DNA of 64,000 bases from the NCBI GenBank assembly GCA_030295235.1, contig AP026126.1, positions 930,001 to 994,000 of the forward strand, written 5' to 3'. The stretch comes from Fistulifera solaris. Taxonomy: Eukaryota > Bacillariophyta > Bacillariophyceae > Naviculales > Stauroneidaceae. Position 1 is the first letter of the stretch, and each line of letters begins with the position of its first letter. Under the pieces are notes generated by a model that saw only the letters and a program-made list of their open reading frames with translations, was not told where the DNA came from and did not search any database. A program made the position numbers and the translations under genes. Positions 13,363 through 24,032 of the stretch are shown one piece after another.

Positions 13363-13751
13363 GGTTTGTTGCTTGTTTCTTCCTTCAAAGTTTTGTTGAC
13401 ATTCTTAGTGATTTGTTGATTGATGTTGAATGTTGATGCTGAAGTCGTTCTGTGATCGCCTGGTTCTTGAGAGGCCAATTTTTATGTGACAACCAGCTGG
13501 TAATCAGAAAACGAATGTATTGATCTGTGCTTAACCTTTTGGATACCGTACTGAAAATGGCTTCAGCGGTTATCGGTTACCAGTTATCAATGCTCCAAAC
13601 TCACAGACGTCAGTGTTACCTTGAGATGTCCCACTACTATTCCTACATGCAGTCCGCGTTCCGCACGATGGTGAACGCCAACACAACATCCACACAATAA
13701 GATTCTTGTCAATGTATCTTGGAAATTGCAGTAAAGTCGTTGGAATCAGAG
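13363..13751. other. Divergent promoter region, HCF101 / frr
   Basis: About 390 bases lie between two divergently transcribed organelle-protein genes. No coding frame is convincing and no repeat or clear box is seen. Confidence 0.4.
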
Positions 13752-14435
13752 ATGAAAGCTTTTCAAATCTTCAGTTTGTTCACAATTCTTTGGACGACAG
13801 CTTTAGCCTTTTCAACTGCACCGATTTCGTTGCGAAATCACCGGGCTTTCGTATCGGATTCCTGCCTTTGGGCCGAAACGATCAAAGAAGTGACCGATGA
13901 CGCCGACACGCGCATGTCGAAATCGGTCGAATCCGTCAAAACGAACTTGGCCACAATCCGCACAGGACGTGCGTCTGCTAGCATCCTCGATCGCATCAAG
14001 GTGGACTATTATGGCGTCGCAACTCCTTTGAATCAGATGGCCACCATTTCCGTCCCATCAGCACAACAACTTGCCGTCGATCCTTACGACAAGTCGACCA
14101 TGAATGATATCCAGAAAGCCATTGCCGAATCTGATTTAGGTGTTTCTCCCAACAACGATGGTACTATTATTCGCATTAACATTCCTGAATTGACGGAAGA
14201 TCGACGTAAAGACATGATGAAGCAATGTAAATCAATCGGCGAAGAAGGAAAAGTTGCTGTTCGCAACGTTCGTAGAGATGGTATGGACCTGATTAAAAAG
14301 TTGGAAAAGGCGGCAACCATTGGAAAAGATGAAATGCAAGATGGTCTCGACTTGATGCAGAAAATGACGGACAAGAGAGTCAAGGAAATTGATGAAATCG
14401 TTGCGAAGAAAGAAAAGGAACTTTCCAAGGTGTAA
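13752..14435 (+). CDS. frr: Ribosome recycling factor, plastid-addressed
   Basis: With EF-G this factor splits the post-termination bacterial-type ribosome. The mature part shows the family signatures MSKSVESVKTNLATIRTGRA, DRIKVDYYGVATPLNQMA, IRINIPELTEDRRKDM and VRNVRRDGMDLIKKLEKA, and ends in the usual Lys/Glu-rich helix. The chosen ATG gives MKAFQIFSLFTILWTTALAF, a signal peptide, followed by STAP. ALAF-STAP is an ASAFAP-like plastid motif, so the plastid ribosome is the likely site. A further upstream extension has no ATG. 227 residues, intact frame. Confidence 0.93.
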   Translation: MKAFQIFSLFTILWTTALAFSTAPISLRNHRAFVSDSCLWAETIKEVTDDADTRMSKSVESVKTNLATIRTGRASASILDRIKVDYYGVATPLNQMATISVPSAQQLAVDPYDKSTMNDIQKAIAESDLGVSPNNDGTIIRINIPELTEDRRKDMMKQCKSIGEEGKVAVRNVRRDGMDLIKKLEKAATIGKDEMQDGLDLMQKMTDKRVKEIDEIVAKKEKELSKV

Positions 14436-14518
14436 CAAAAAAAGCGTAAAATTGTAGCGCTCTATCCCTCATCATTTGCTCGCCTGCTTTCTTGACGTAG
14501 ACTGATGCTAGTTTAAGA

Positions 14519-14757
14519 AATTCTGGAGACGGTCTTTTGATCAAACAGATATTCTGTATACATTCCAGACACGGTGACTTTGATCCTACAGAAATTCTAT
14601 GTACGTTCCAGGAATGCTGGACACAATATTTTGATCTTACAGAAAGTCTGTGTAATTTCCTGAAAATATGGATGCAATATTTTGATCTTACAGAAAGTCT
14701 GTGTAATTTCCTTTAAATCTGGAGAAGATGTTGTTGATCACACAGAAAATCTGTGAA
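14519..14757. repeat. Tandem repeat, five units of about 51 bp with CAGA-n-TCTG core
   Basis: The box TTGATC recurs at 14537, 14580, 14631, 14682 and 14734 (spacing 43, 51, 51, 52). Each is followed by ACAGA-nnn-TCTGTG and then a TTCC-type segment. Units 3 and 4 are nearly identical and the outer units are diverged. The core ACAGAAATTCTGT-like word is palindromic. Related cores are found at 33.3-33.5 kb and 63.6-63.9 kb. Confidence 0.85.
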
Positions 14758-15462
14758 CAGGACTATAAAATGAAATTCCGGGCACGTTCGTTTCAACCAT
14801 ACTGGATTAAGATAGTTCCTCCGTCGTTAACAAGAAGAGAAAGTGATACTCTAAAGGACCAGTTACAAAAAAGAAATACAGGAATACAGCAAACTGATTC
14901 TATTAACTACCAAGATCCAAGATTATTGCTCGAAGCCCGCACCGACTAGCCGGAGCTTACTCAGCACAACGCCAGATTGAAAGATTTGAGAGAAAATGAA
15001 AAGAGCAATGGAAAAATCAGTCGAATGTCAAATTGCATTCTGAGTTTAGGAAATTAGGGATAAATATTAGGTGAATTGGTTTTTTTACACGTAGCTCTTC
15101 CAGCAGTACCTGGTATCTGGTAAGGTTACCAAGTACGCCTGAAAAAAATGATGAGTACCGCTCTGACGGAAAACCGACCGATACTTGTTACTACTCCATG
15201 ATTGAACGGCGTAAATTCTCGTTTATGTCGTCCTTCCTTTTCTCGTCCAGCGCCCCATGCCCTCTACCTCTACTACTACTGGTACCGTACGTACCAGGTA
15301 CAATTTATTCGAAGAACAGCAGCAAAGGAAGAACAAGCAATTGAATCTTGCGTGTTACAGTGAACGATTGCAAGAACTCTATTGACACTGCATCAGCTTG
15401 TCTTTTATCTTGTCGCTCGTATTGAAAGTTAGAAACAAAGCAAAGGGAAGTTGAGCTGAGGA
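14758..15462. other. Intergenic, no gene seen
   Basis: The stretch contains GGTACC/TACCTGG-rich words around 15110-15135 and 15280-15300 but no convincing coding sequence. It separates the plastid recycling factor from the LNR membrane-protein gene. Confidence 0.5.
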
Positions 15463-17956
15463 ATGAATTGTGTTCGACATTTGGCCATATTTTCTGCGGC
15501 CCTTTTCGCCATTTCTTCAAATTTAATTGTTACAGCAAATCATTTTAACCGTCTCGACTCTTTGGCCTTGAATCGGTACGTGAGATAGCCGTACGCAAGA
15601 ATGTATACAGTTGATTTATGCATATTTAACGCCTTCCTTTCTTTCTGCAGCCTTATTGCGAGCAACCAAAAGTCATTCGCCGAGAGACGCCGTTTAGATG
15701 ACGGAACTATCAAAATGAATTGCGACGGCGCATTTCTCGGATGCATGGGAAACGCACAATGCGCCGCTTGTTTCTCGCAAATTGACGAATACGACATTGA
15801 TTGGGCGTCCGTCGCCAGTGAGACGCCTTGTGCCGAAGTCATTGCCTTCTTGAAAGATGAAAACATTTGTGCCACTCTCGGAGGCGATAAAATTGCGACA
15901 ACAGCGTTCTGTCAGACGTTTCACTCGTGTGCTTTCTGGACGAGAGATAAAGACGGAGATAAATCGGAATCCGACGATGATGGTGTCTGGATGGATTGTG
16001 GAAATTTGAAAGAATGCAAGTGGGAGGGCATGCATGCGAGTTTCATCGGAGATGGGATTTGCCACGAAAATCTTTTTGGAGAGTGTTACAATTCTGCAGT
16101 GTGCAACTGGGATGGCGGAGACTGCTGCAAAGACACCTGTGAAACAAGGGAGGACGCCTATGTGGAATGTGGACACGACGGTTACGCTTGTCGTGATCCT
16201 AGCAGCGATTTCTGCGACAGTGATTATACACGAGATTGCAAGCAGGATAACAGTGACAATGGCCAACCTATTGTCCCTACCTGTCCTGAAGGCCAGGGCA
16301 TTTACCGCCTGGTAATGTACGATTCTTTTGGTGACGGATGGGGCGGAACTCGTATAAAAGTTACTCCTAAGGACATGACCTCCACTGTCGTGTTCGAAGG
16401 AGAACTCAAGGACGGGTCCCAGGGTACGGAATACATTTGTCTTCAAAAAAGCAGCGCGTGTTATCACGTCGACTTAACGGGAGGGACTTGGGGAAAGGAA
16501 GTTTCATGGGACATCCGCGGGTTCTCGGATGGAGCGCAAGCTATCGCCATGGGCGGAGCACCATTGAGCTGCGACTTTAGTACAGGAAACGGCCAAGCCT
16601 GTGCTTCGACTTGCTTTGGGAGAGCAAACGTGGACCCAGCTGATGATCCTGATTACAAGGAATTTAAGGATATATACACATGTATTGAGAAGGCATGCGT
16701 TATCCAAGTTGGGGTCTGTGAGAAGGACATCAATTGCATTGACTGCCTTGCAGAGGAGGTGGACGAGCATTGCTATTCGATACCATCTTTTAATGCAGTG
16801 CTTGATTGCACGATGTGTCAATGCACCGATAAGAAGGGCAGTGACTTTTGCATGAATAAAGCTAGCCCAGGTATAGTTATTCCGGATAAAGGAAAGGAAC
16901 AAAAGTATCAAGACTGTACACCGGGGGAAATTCTCAAGGGCGGATCTGCAGTGATGGAGTTTACAAAGTGCACAGATTTTGACAGCATCGGAGTCATGGT
17001 GACGGATTTCGATCAGAACAACTTTGGTGATCTTGACAAGTTCGAAGCATGCGCTCATGGATTTGCAGACAAAGGCGATCATGGTGGGAAGTCAGCGCTG
17101 GAATGTCTACAAATACTCGTCGATGCGAAAAACGGCATGGACAAGTCTACAGGAAAGGACAATGCAGATACCGTTTCAGCTTTAGCAAAATTTATTTACG
17201 ATGACGGTGAGAGTTTTTGCGATTGCAGCAAGAGAGCTTCCGAAGACTGCCCGCTGTGTCCTTCATTCAAACACTTCAAGACGCTTTTATACGAGAGTCT
17301 AGATGCCTGTATGGCGCTTGATGAAATCGATTGCCCTGCGTGGTCAGAGTTTTACGAGGGATGCAAAACCAAAATCGAAGACGCTTTTGGAGTGATCGAC
17401 TTTCAAGGTAAACCAGAGCAGTGCAATTATGTTACAAGTGGGTGTGATGGAGTTGGGCCTTTTCCCGCTTTTCGAAGGTTGGATTGTTACAAGGAAATCA
17501 AGAGTTCGGCCTGGGACTTTCACAACAACTACATGAGTGCTTGTTCGGCAGGTCCGACCTCTCCTGTGCCTGCTCCAATCGCTCCTGCACCCGTTGCTCC
17601 TTACTCCCCTCCTTATGCTGCTCCTGCACCTAGCGGCTCGAAACCTTATGTTCCCACGGACGACTCGCAAGACTCCCCAGGGAAAAGAAATACATTCCGG
17701 ATGATGATAAGGGCAAGAAGAAGCATCACTCCCGGAATTTCGCGCTTTTTGCTTTGTAGGGTTTGGGGCATACTATTACTGCAAGCGTCGCCAAGAGGGT
17801 TTCAGATTCAACTCGTATGGTATGATGCATCGTAACTTTGGAGGCGATGATGGGATCTACCATGGATTGGCAATGGACGCATCGACGTCGTTCGAACCGG
17901 CTCATCTTCCTCCCCCTCCCTCAGCAATGGGAGGAAGCTACTACAACGAATACTGA
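15463..17956 (+). CDS. Secreted/type I membrane protein with LNR (Notch) domain
   Basis: Exon 1 (15463-15575) encodes a signal peptide, MNCVRHLAIFSAALFAISSN. A 75-base intron leads to exon 2 (15651-17956). The ectodomain is Cys-rich. An LNR module lies around residues 154-201 (CKWEGMHASFIGDGICHENL, then CNWDGGDCC), which binds calcium in Notch. Next is GIYRLVMYDSFGDGWGG near 254-270, then many Cys pairs. A Pro/Ala stalk (PVPAPIAPAPVAPYSPP) precedes a short membrane span FALFALVGFGAYYYC, a basic stop-transfer and a cytoplasmic tail ending SAMGGSYYNEY. Two one-base losses near 17690 (A) and 17757 (G) separate the stalk from the span and tail frame. 806 residues. Diatoms encode many such proteins; the ligand or substrate is unknown. 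Confidence 0.82.
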
Positions 17957-18641
17957 GTTCATAGCCTGTAGTGTTTTTTACAACGAGGCTGACTCTGGAC
18001 TCCAATTTTCAGTGCAGGAGTTTAAGTGGTAGAAAAGATTAGATACCTTAATGTATAATTGAAAGTAAACATGTTTTTGGAGAAATAGCGAGCCCATCAA
18101 GAACAACACTTGTTATTTGATATCAGAATCGTAATGTCCGCTTGTAATTTTGTGCTATAGCTAGACCTTTCGAGGTACAGGTAAAGCGTGTAAGTTCGAA
18201 CGAGACGTCGCTGCAGTTTGTTAAACGGACGAAAAAAATTTCACTATCAAGCATAGTGCACGCGATTCGTGGCGTAGAGGCAACCATTTGTACTTTAATG
18301 TTTCGCCAACGGCTACCGGCTATGAGGTACCGGTACTGTACCTGGTACTGGTAAGGAGAGAGATAGTCCTCCTTGTCAACTCAATGAACGTACCAGGGTA
18401 CTTTGTAGACTTTCTGGCAAAGATACTGCATGGCGATGCGGCGAGACGGCATGGTTCATGGTTTTACGAAACAACATCGAGGTACGGGCGCTCGAGAAGG
18501 CCCTGTTCTCTGAACATCTGTTCGACCTTTTCATACGAGAGAGTGTTGTTGCAATTGAATACTGGTACCGTCCTTCTTTCAAGGTCTTTGTATCTCTTCG
18601 TTCTATCGCACACTCTCAAGAAAAATTTGAAGTCGCCCGGA
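17957..18641. other. Intergenic, no gene seen
   Basis: An open frame extends upstream of the next gene, but its first 118 residues look unlike protein and are rich in GGTAC/GTACC words (18325-18360, 18388-18400). I regard it as 5' flanking sequence. Confidence 0.45.
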
Positions 18642-19965
18642 ATGTTCTGGCTGTACATGGAAACATCAGGAGTTCTTTCCGATTTGGTCTACCATTTTGG
18701 AGGTCTTGATGGGCCCACTCTACTTTTCTTAGCAGCGTTGGGTGCTATTACAATCTTCCGAAGAGAGATGAGCTGCAATCATTGTTATGTAGAAGAGCCA
18801 TCAACAGATTCTAGAATCGGAGAACGGACAGATGATGATGAGATATCCTCAAAAGACTGGGACGACGAAGAAACGGAAGAATTGCTTGAAGGGGCAGGAC
18901 GATACTATTCGGGCGCGTTGTTAGCTCCAGTCATCGACAATCTGCTAAAAATTATACACGGTAAAGGGAATAATATGGTCGATTCTTTATTAAATGATCA
19001 TCACCCGCAAACGACGGAGGAAATACTCGACGCTGCCGGGTGTTACTGCTCTGGTATTCCATTTCTCAGATCTTTTTTCGATCTCGACCGCCCCGATCCA
19101 TTCGAGTTATCTCGTTTTCGCACACATTCAATCAGCAAGGCTTCATTCCCTCGTTGCCTTTGGATGCCCAAATACACATGTTATCTTTTTGCACCCTCGA
19201 GATATTGTGAATGTTGCTTGTGTAAACAAAGCGTGCAATCGACTCATCGACGAAGGACCGTCATCCAGTTTAGTTTGGAAGACTATATGGAATCGCGACT
19301 ACGCCTGGCTCGTCGAATCTTGGGATATTGGTCGCCTGGCAAAACAAAGGTCTGGTACTGAGCCTAATTTCAGCAAAGGCTTTTATTTCCGTTTCTCTCT
19401 GGCATCCACCAACTACCTCTTGGCTGGACAGAATAACTATGATCGCTGCTTGGTGGGAATCGGTGGACACATCTACGACCTTTCTTTATTCTTAGCGGTA
19501 CACCCTGGATCACCCGAAACTGTTATGGCGCATGCTGGTCAAGATGCTACGGACTTTTTCGCTCGCATCAACCATTCCGCTGGGGCGAGACAAATTGCTA
19601 AGTCACACTGCGTAGTAGTAGACCTGGCGTTTGTAGACCCCGAAGACTGCGGAGCAAAGCCCACTAAAGCCATATCGATTGATGAAACTTACGCTTTGAG
19701 TACTTCTCCTGCCCAAGTTGATCCGCCGTCGACCTACCATTCCAATACTTTGATCACTAAACGGCCGATACTGGAAAGGATTCGGGATGAGTACTTGAGA
19801 GAAGAAATCGCACACAAAGCATTGGCATCTTTTATGGAAATTCCGGCTCTTCTGGGCGACGTTAATGTATATTATGATCCTCTGGCAATGAAATGGAAAG
19901 CTTGGTACACGAGCAAACAATTTGAGAGAATCTTCATCGATTTCAACAACAATGTAAAACAATGA
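18642..19965 (+). CDS. F-box protein with C-terminal cytochrome b5-like domain
   Basis: The N-terminus has a membrane-like segment (GPTLLFLAALGAITIFRR). Two copies of a motif of the form EE-x-L-x-x-AG-x-Y-x-SG follow (EELLEGAGRYYSGALLAP and EEILDAAGCYCSGIPFL). An F-box comes next, FIPSLPLDAQIHMLSFLHPR continuing DIVNVACVNKACNRLI. F-boxes bind Skp1 in SCF ubiquitin ligases. The C-terminal half has a cytochrome b5 fold: LVGIGGHIYDLSLFLAVHPG with His of HPGS and a second His in ARINHSAGAR as heme ligands. Two single-base losses (C near 19098, T near 19186) interrupt the F-box part. The start at 18642 is the ATG nearest the membrane segment. About 441 residues. The substrate is unknown. Confidence 0.75.
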
Positions 19966-20031
19966 ATAGAAAGAACGCCTTGCATAAGCAATAAAAGATA
20001 AACTAACCACGAAAGAAAGTAGTAGAACAAT

Positions 20032-23000
20032 TCATCGGCGAGCGACAGCGAAAGAATGAAACACATCCATTACCCGAGGCGCGATAGCACTCAAACAATC
20101 AGTGATCAATCCTGTGAAGTGTTTCTCAGCCTGCTCATCCGTCAAATCTAAACGATAACGTTGTTCGAAGCTCGCTATAACAAAATCCGCGTCTCCTGCA
20201 GGGTTGTTGCAGAGATCCTCGATTTCTGCGTCCGCCATCAAATGTACCAAATTCAATACCAAGCTAGCTGATTTTCTGAGCGCGTTATACGCTTGACAAG
20301 CAAGGGAACAAAATTGCCGATACTCAGTCGAATCAATACCACCCATACCATCAACCATCTAAGAGTGTGTCAGTTATAAGTTCTTAAACGATACAGTATC
20401 TGCAGAACATACTCACCTCACGAGTGAGACGGAAGGCAGGAGGCAAAGGCTTTGGATCTGTTGAGGATGCAAGGGTGAGAACAAATCACTTCTTCAATAA
20501 GAATATCAATTAAGTGAGTCACTGTTTACCTCTCCCAAAAATAAAGCCAAAGCTGCAAGGATTTCACAGTTAGAAGCAAGTGCATTGAGTTGTCAGTGCA
20601 GTTGCGATACGAGAAGATACGTACTCAATATGAAAGAAGTGACCAGTGTTCCTGAGAAGAATGTTATCCAAGTGACGATCTCCAACTCCCAACAAGTACG
20701 TTATAACGCAATATCCTGCGCAACTTCGAATGTAGGTGGACATGACATCAGGTTGGACGTCATACTTAGCACCTTTCTGTGGCGCAACAGACTGAAAGAA
20801 GTGAAGGATAGAACCATTGTGCTTCGACAGAACCTGGGAGATCGGCATAGAATTTGCCACGAATTCAACCAAACCGGAGGATGGAGATGTAGCGATTATC
20901 GAGTAAGGCGATAAACAAAGATCCAACGCAGACTTTTTTAAGCAAACGGTCCATAAGCTGTATCATCATAATCACCAGTTGGTCCTGGCGCAAGTCGTCT
21001 CCTGTTTTGACAATCACTTTATACGTGATCCCACCACCACTTCGGAGTAACGAGGATATGCTTTTAAGCTTTTCGTTTTGTTTAGGGACTGTTGATGCTT
21101 CGCCGTGAAGTGTGCCCTCGACATGAAACTCCAAAAGTGCCGGGTATAAAGCTGACTTGAACATCACAGCCGTCTCTGGGCGGACCCCGTTCACCAAAAC
21201 TTCGGGAGATGATGGCAACGGCACGGGGTCGCGTTTTTTGTCTTTATTATAATTCTCTTTGGCCAAAAGCAACTTTAGTTCGCTTTCTTTCGAGTCTTTT
21301 TGCCACGAGCATCACGACAGCGTCGCTGTAAGTCAAGAAGTCCAGAAATAAAGCTGTCCTGTAATACCAAAACATCCCACATTGAGCGATGTCCTCGGCT
21401 GTGAGTGTCGTCCCCTTCAGTGGTACCAGACTCTGTACCTCTCAACGTCGAGCCAATTTTCGATACGGATCCTACAATCGATTTCAGTTTTGTGGTCGAT
21501 GAAGACTCCGAGCCACCGTCGACGTCAATCTTTTGCTTGAATGGTGTCGCATCGAGCTTTGTCATTAATGCTGCTAAAACATCACGGTACCTAGATCCAT
21601 GCGTAGGGTGCTGGGTTTCCACCTTCAGATACCTATCGACAAATGAGAATGTATGTTTAACAAAGAAAAATCAAGGGGTCCTCATTCAGTAACTTACCAA
21701 TAAAGATAGTTGGCTAGCTCCATACTCATGGCAGCCCTATTTATAAGGAATGCAGCAAGAGAAGAGACAGATTGCGTTGACGCAGAGTCTATAGCTTTAG
21801 CTCTGGTCGCGCTGACGCTTGTTGGACTGGCCCTATTGGAGGATCCGTTGCTTTCGTACTTTAATGCCTGTACTAATTGAAGCAAGTACAAACGGAGCTC
21901 ACTGTCAGGAGCGGCAGCTAAGGTATCAATAGCATAGTCGCGAACTAGATTCGTTTGAAACGCAACATGCTTTCCTAACAGCTTCAGCGCATCTGTGACT
22001 TCAATAGGGCTACGCTTCCTCCACTGTTCTAGTAACTCTGCTGCTTGGACAACTTCGCTCTCCACTGTCCAGTCGACAGCCAGCAAAAACTTGGTAAGCG
22101 CACGTCGGTTTTCAACTAAACTGAATCGAAAGCGCCATAGCAAATCTTTTTCTTCTCGTGAAGGGTGCAAAGACGGCGAATCGATAATAGCAGTAAGCCT
22201 CGCACGCTGCTCTCGATCGGGTTTTAGAGCAGGGTCCACAAGACCCCGTATGACATCGTGCGCTAGAGTCCGGTATTTATCTTCCACTGAATTGTCGTTT
22301 TCGTTTTCATATTCTAGAATTGTCACCAACTGCAGCGGATGGAAAAGATCTGGGTCGAAAACGTCGGTAGAGTGACTGTCGTGCTTTTGGTGCAGAACTA
22401 AATCCAGAGGTGTGACGGCTCCAGACGCACCATTAGATGGAACAGGATAAAAAGTTTCTTCAAATAAAATAGGTATATCGAACGTGGGCAGTTCAACAAT
22501 CAATGACGCTTGGAGCTCGTCGTCAGGATCTGAGACTGGTAATGATTGATCTTCCGCAGCGTCTTTCAAGATTTCAAGCGCTCGTGCCTTTGTCAAGCCA
22601 TCAAGCCACGGTATCGAAGGGGGATCTCCGAACGATAGAACTTGTACAGGCGGGCGTTCCTCAAACCTAGTTATTTTGTCTAAAACTTGCGATGCTTCCC
22701 ATATTATGTCTGATTTCTCCTCTCCGTCATGGCAGAGACCCAAGTTAATGTCGCTGCGCAACAATCCCTTCTTGACAAGAATTCTTCGCAAACCCGTCAA
22801 AAGCTTTCCGTATTGGCTGAAGAAGGGCATGCTACCTTGGTAGACTCTAACATCTCCTTCAATAATGTCGAACACTAAATATGCGTCCCGTGGCAAATCT
22901 CTCCATCGTATGGGGATCTGAATTAAATAATCCCAGTAGCAATCGTGCGACGCTGACGAAACAGTTGGGTATATTTTCTTCGAAGTAGTTCCACCCAGTG

Positions 23001-23300
23001 CTGCATTTATTTCCTTACTGGCTGAATTTCTTCTTCGCCTCGAGTGCAACCTTGACGCGGGTGTTTGAGCTGCAACGGGCACCAAGGAAATACCCCCACG
23101 CCATATATTCGTACGCTAACTTTCCATTCATTTGTCTCGTCTTTTAACAAATCATCAATGGTGGCATGTGCGGACCGAATCGTGAGGCAAACATGAGAAG
23201 CTTGTGACAATGCTGTGTGCGGCATCCACGCCACATTGACCCACTTATCGTTGCCAACATCAGCATTTGCTTGCTGCGGTAGGCCAGGCCTGGTCACCAT
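20032..23300 (-). CDS. VPS34: Class III phosphatidylinositol 3-kinase VPS34
   Basis: This kinase makes PI3P for endosome sorting and autophagy. Exons are 21698-23300, 20625-21632, 20530-20552 (23 bases), 20417-20457 and 20032-20358. The C2 domain contains [20 protein letters not shown], and the helical PIK domain contains [13 protein letters not shown]. The kinase has [40 protein letters not shown] (catalytic loop), a DFG motif split over an intron, [11 protein letters not shown] and the C-terminal [13 protein letters not shown]. Three single-base discrepancies are seen (G short near 23089, A short near 21300, extra A near 20930). The start at 23300 ([10 protein letters not shown]) could be extended by an upstream exon. 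About 1000 residues. Confidence 0.93.
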
Positions 23301-24032
23301 TATTATCAAGTATCTCTTTAGTCGCAGAAGTAAAAAGTATAGCACTGCTAATGACTGAGAGAACAATAAGTTGCCTTATTCATGCGTTCATTCGATAGAA
23401 TACCAGTACAAGGTACTACGTACAAGTACCTTGTAGGAGTGAAAAAAGTGCTCAGCAGGCGCACGTGACTGAAAAGCAGTCGTGGTAAAGTTGACAATAC
23501 TAATTAGTCTATACACAAAGTATTACAAACGGAAGACATTAGTGACGACTCGCAAGAATTTTCGACTGAAAGGTTCGAGACTTTTTTCGAGAAGTCTTGC
23601 ATCTACTGCTAAATACTTTTGTATTGTACACGAAGCAATAAAGAAGACTTGACAATCTTGCAGGAAATCAATAGTTCAGGTAAAACGTAGCAGTCTGGCT
23701 CGGAGGGACAACGGTTCGTGACTCAAATGCATTCGCGGTGAAAGGTCGTCTATATTTCAGGCTACAAGTATAGTAAAATAAAAAAGACAGTGATTCGTGA
23801 GGTTTTTCGGCATTGTATAAATAGATGTATGCATTACGAATACTGAAGGGAATGATATTATTAGAGAGACAAGGGTGATTCACGAACCAGCGGAGCGATA
23901 AAACGAAGAATGCGGGCTGGCGATGGTAGTACCTAGAAATAATATAGCATTTCTAGAGGTAGTACGTAGTAGCACTATCAACAAAATGACATGTTGGGAA
24001 CTCCAGTACTAGCTTGTGATAACGAGGCATCT
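23301..24032. other. Intergenic, about 730 bp, with a GACTG/CAGTC hairpin
   Basis: No coding frame was recognised. A short palindrome GACTG-aaaag-CAGTC lies at about 23467-23481, and an imperfect inverted repeat CCTAGAAAT / ATTTCTAGAGG at about 23931-23959. GTACAAGTACC words cluster at 23403-23433. Confidence 0.5.

Noticed and set aside
15694-16467. Long minus-strand open frame of 257 codons
   Set aside because: It is antisense to the LNR exon, lacks domain similarity and reflects codon bias of the Cys-rich gene on the other strand.
18288-18641. Longer N-terminus for the F-box gene
   Set aside because: The upstream 118 codons are in frame but include GGTAC-rich repeat words and no protein-like segments. 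The later ATG directly before the membrane segment is preferred.
20032-23300. Phosphatidylinositol 4-kinase
   Set aside because: The kinase words [20 protein letters not shown] and the C2 segment [10 protein letters not shown] are those of VPS34.
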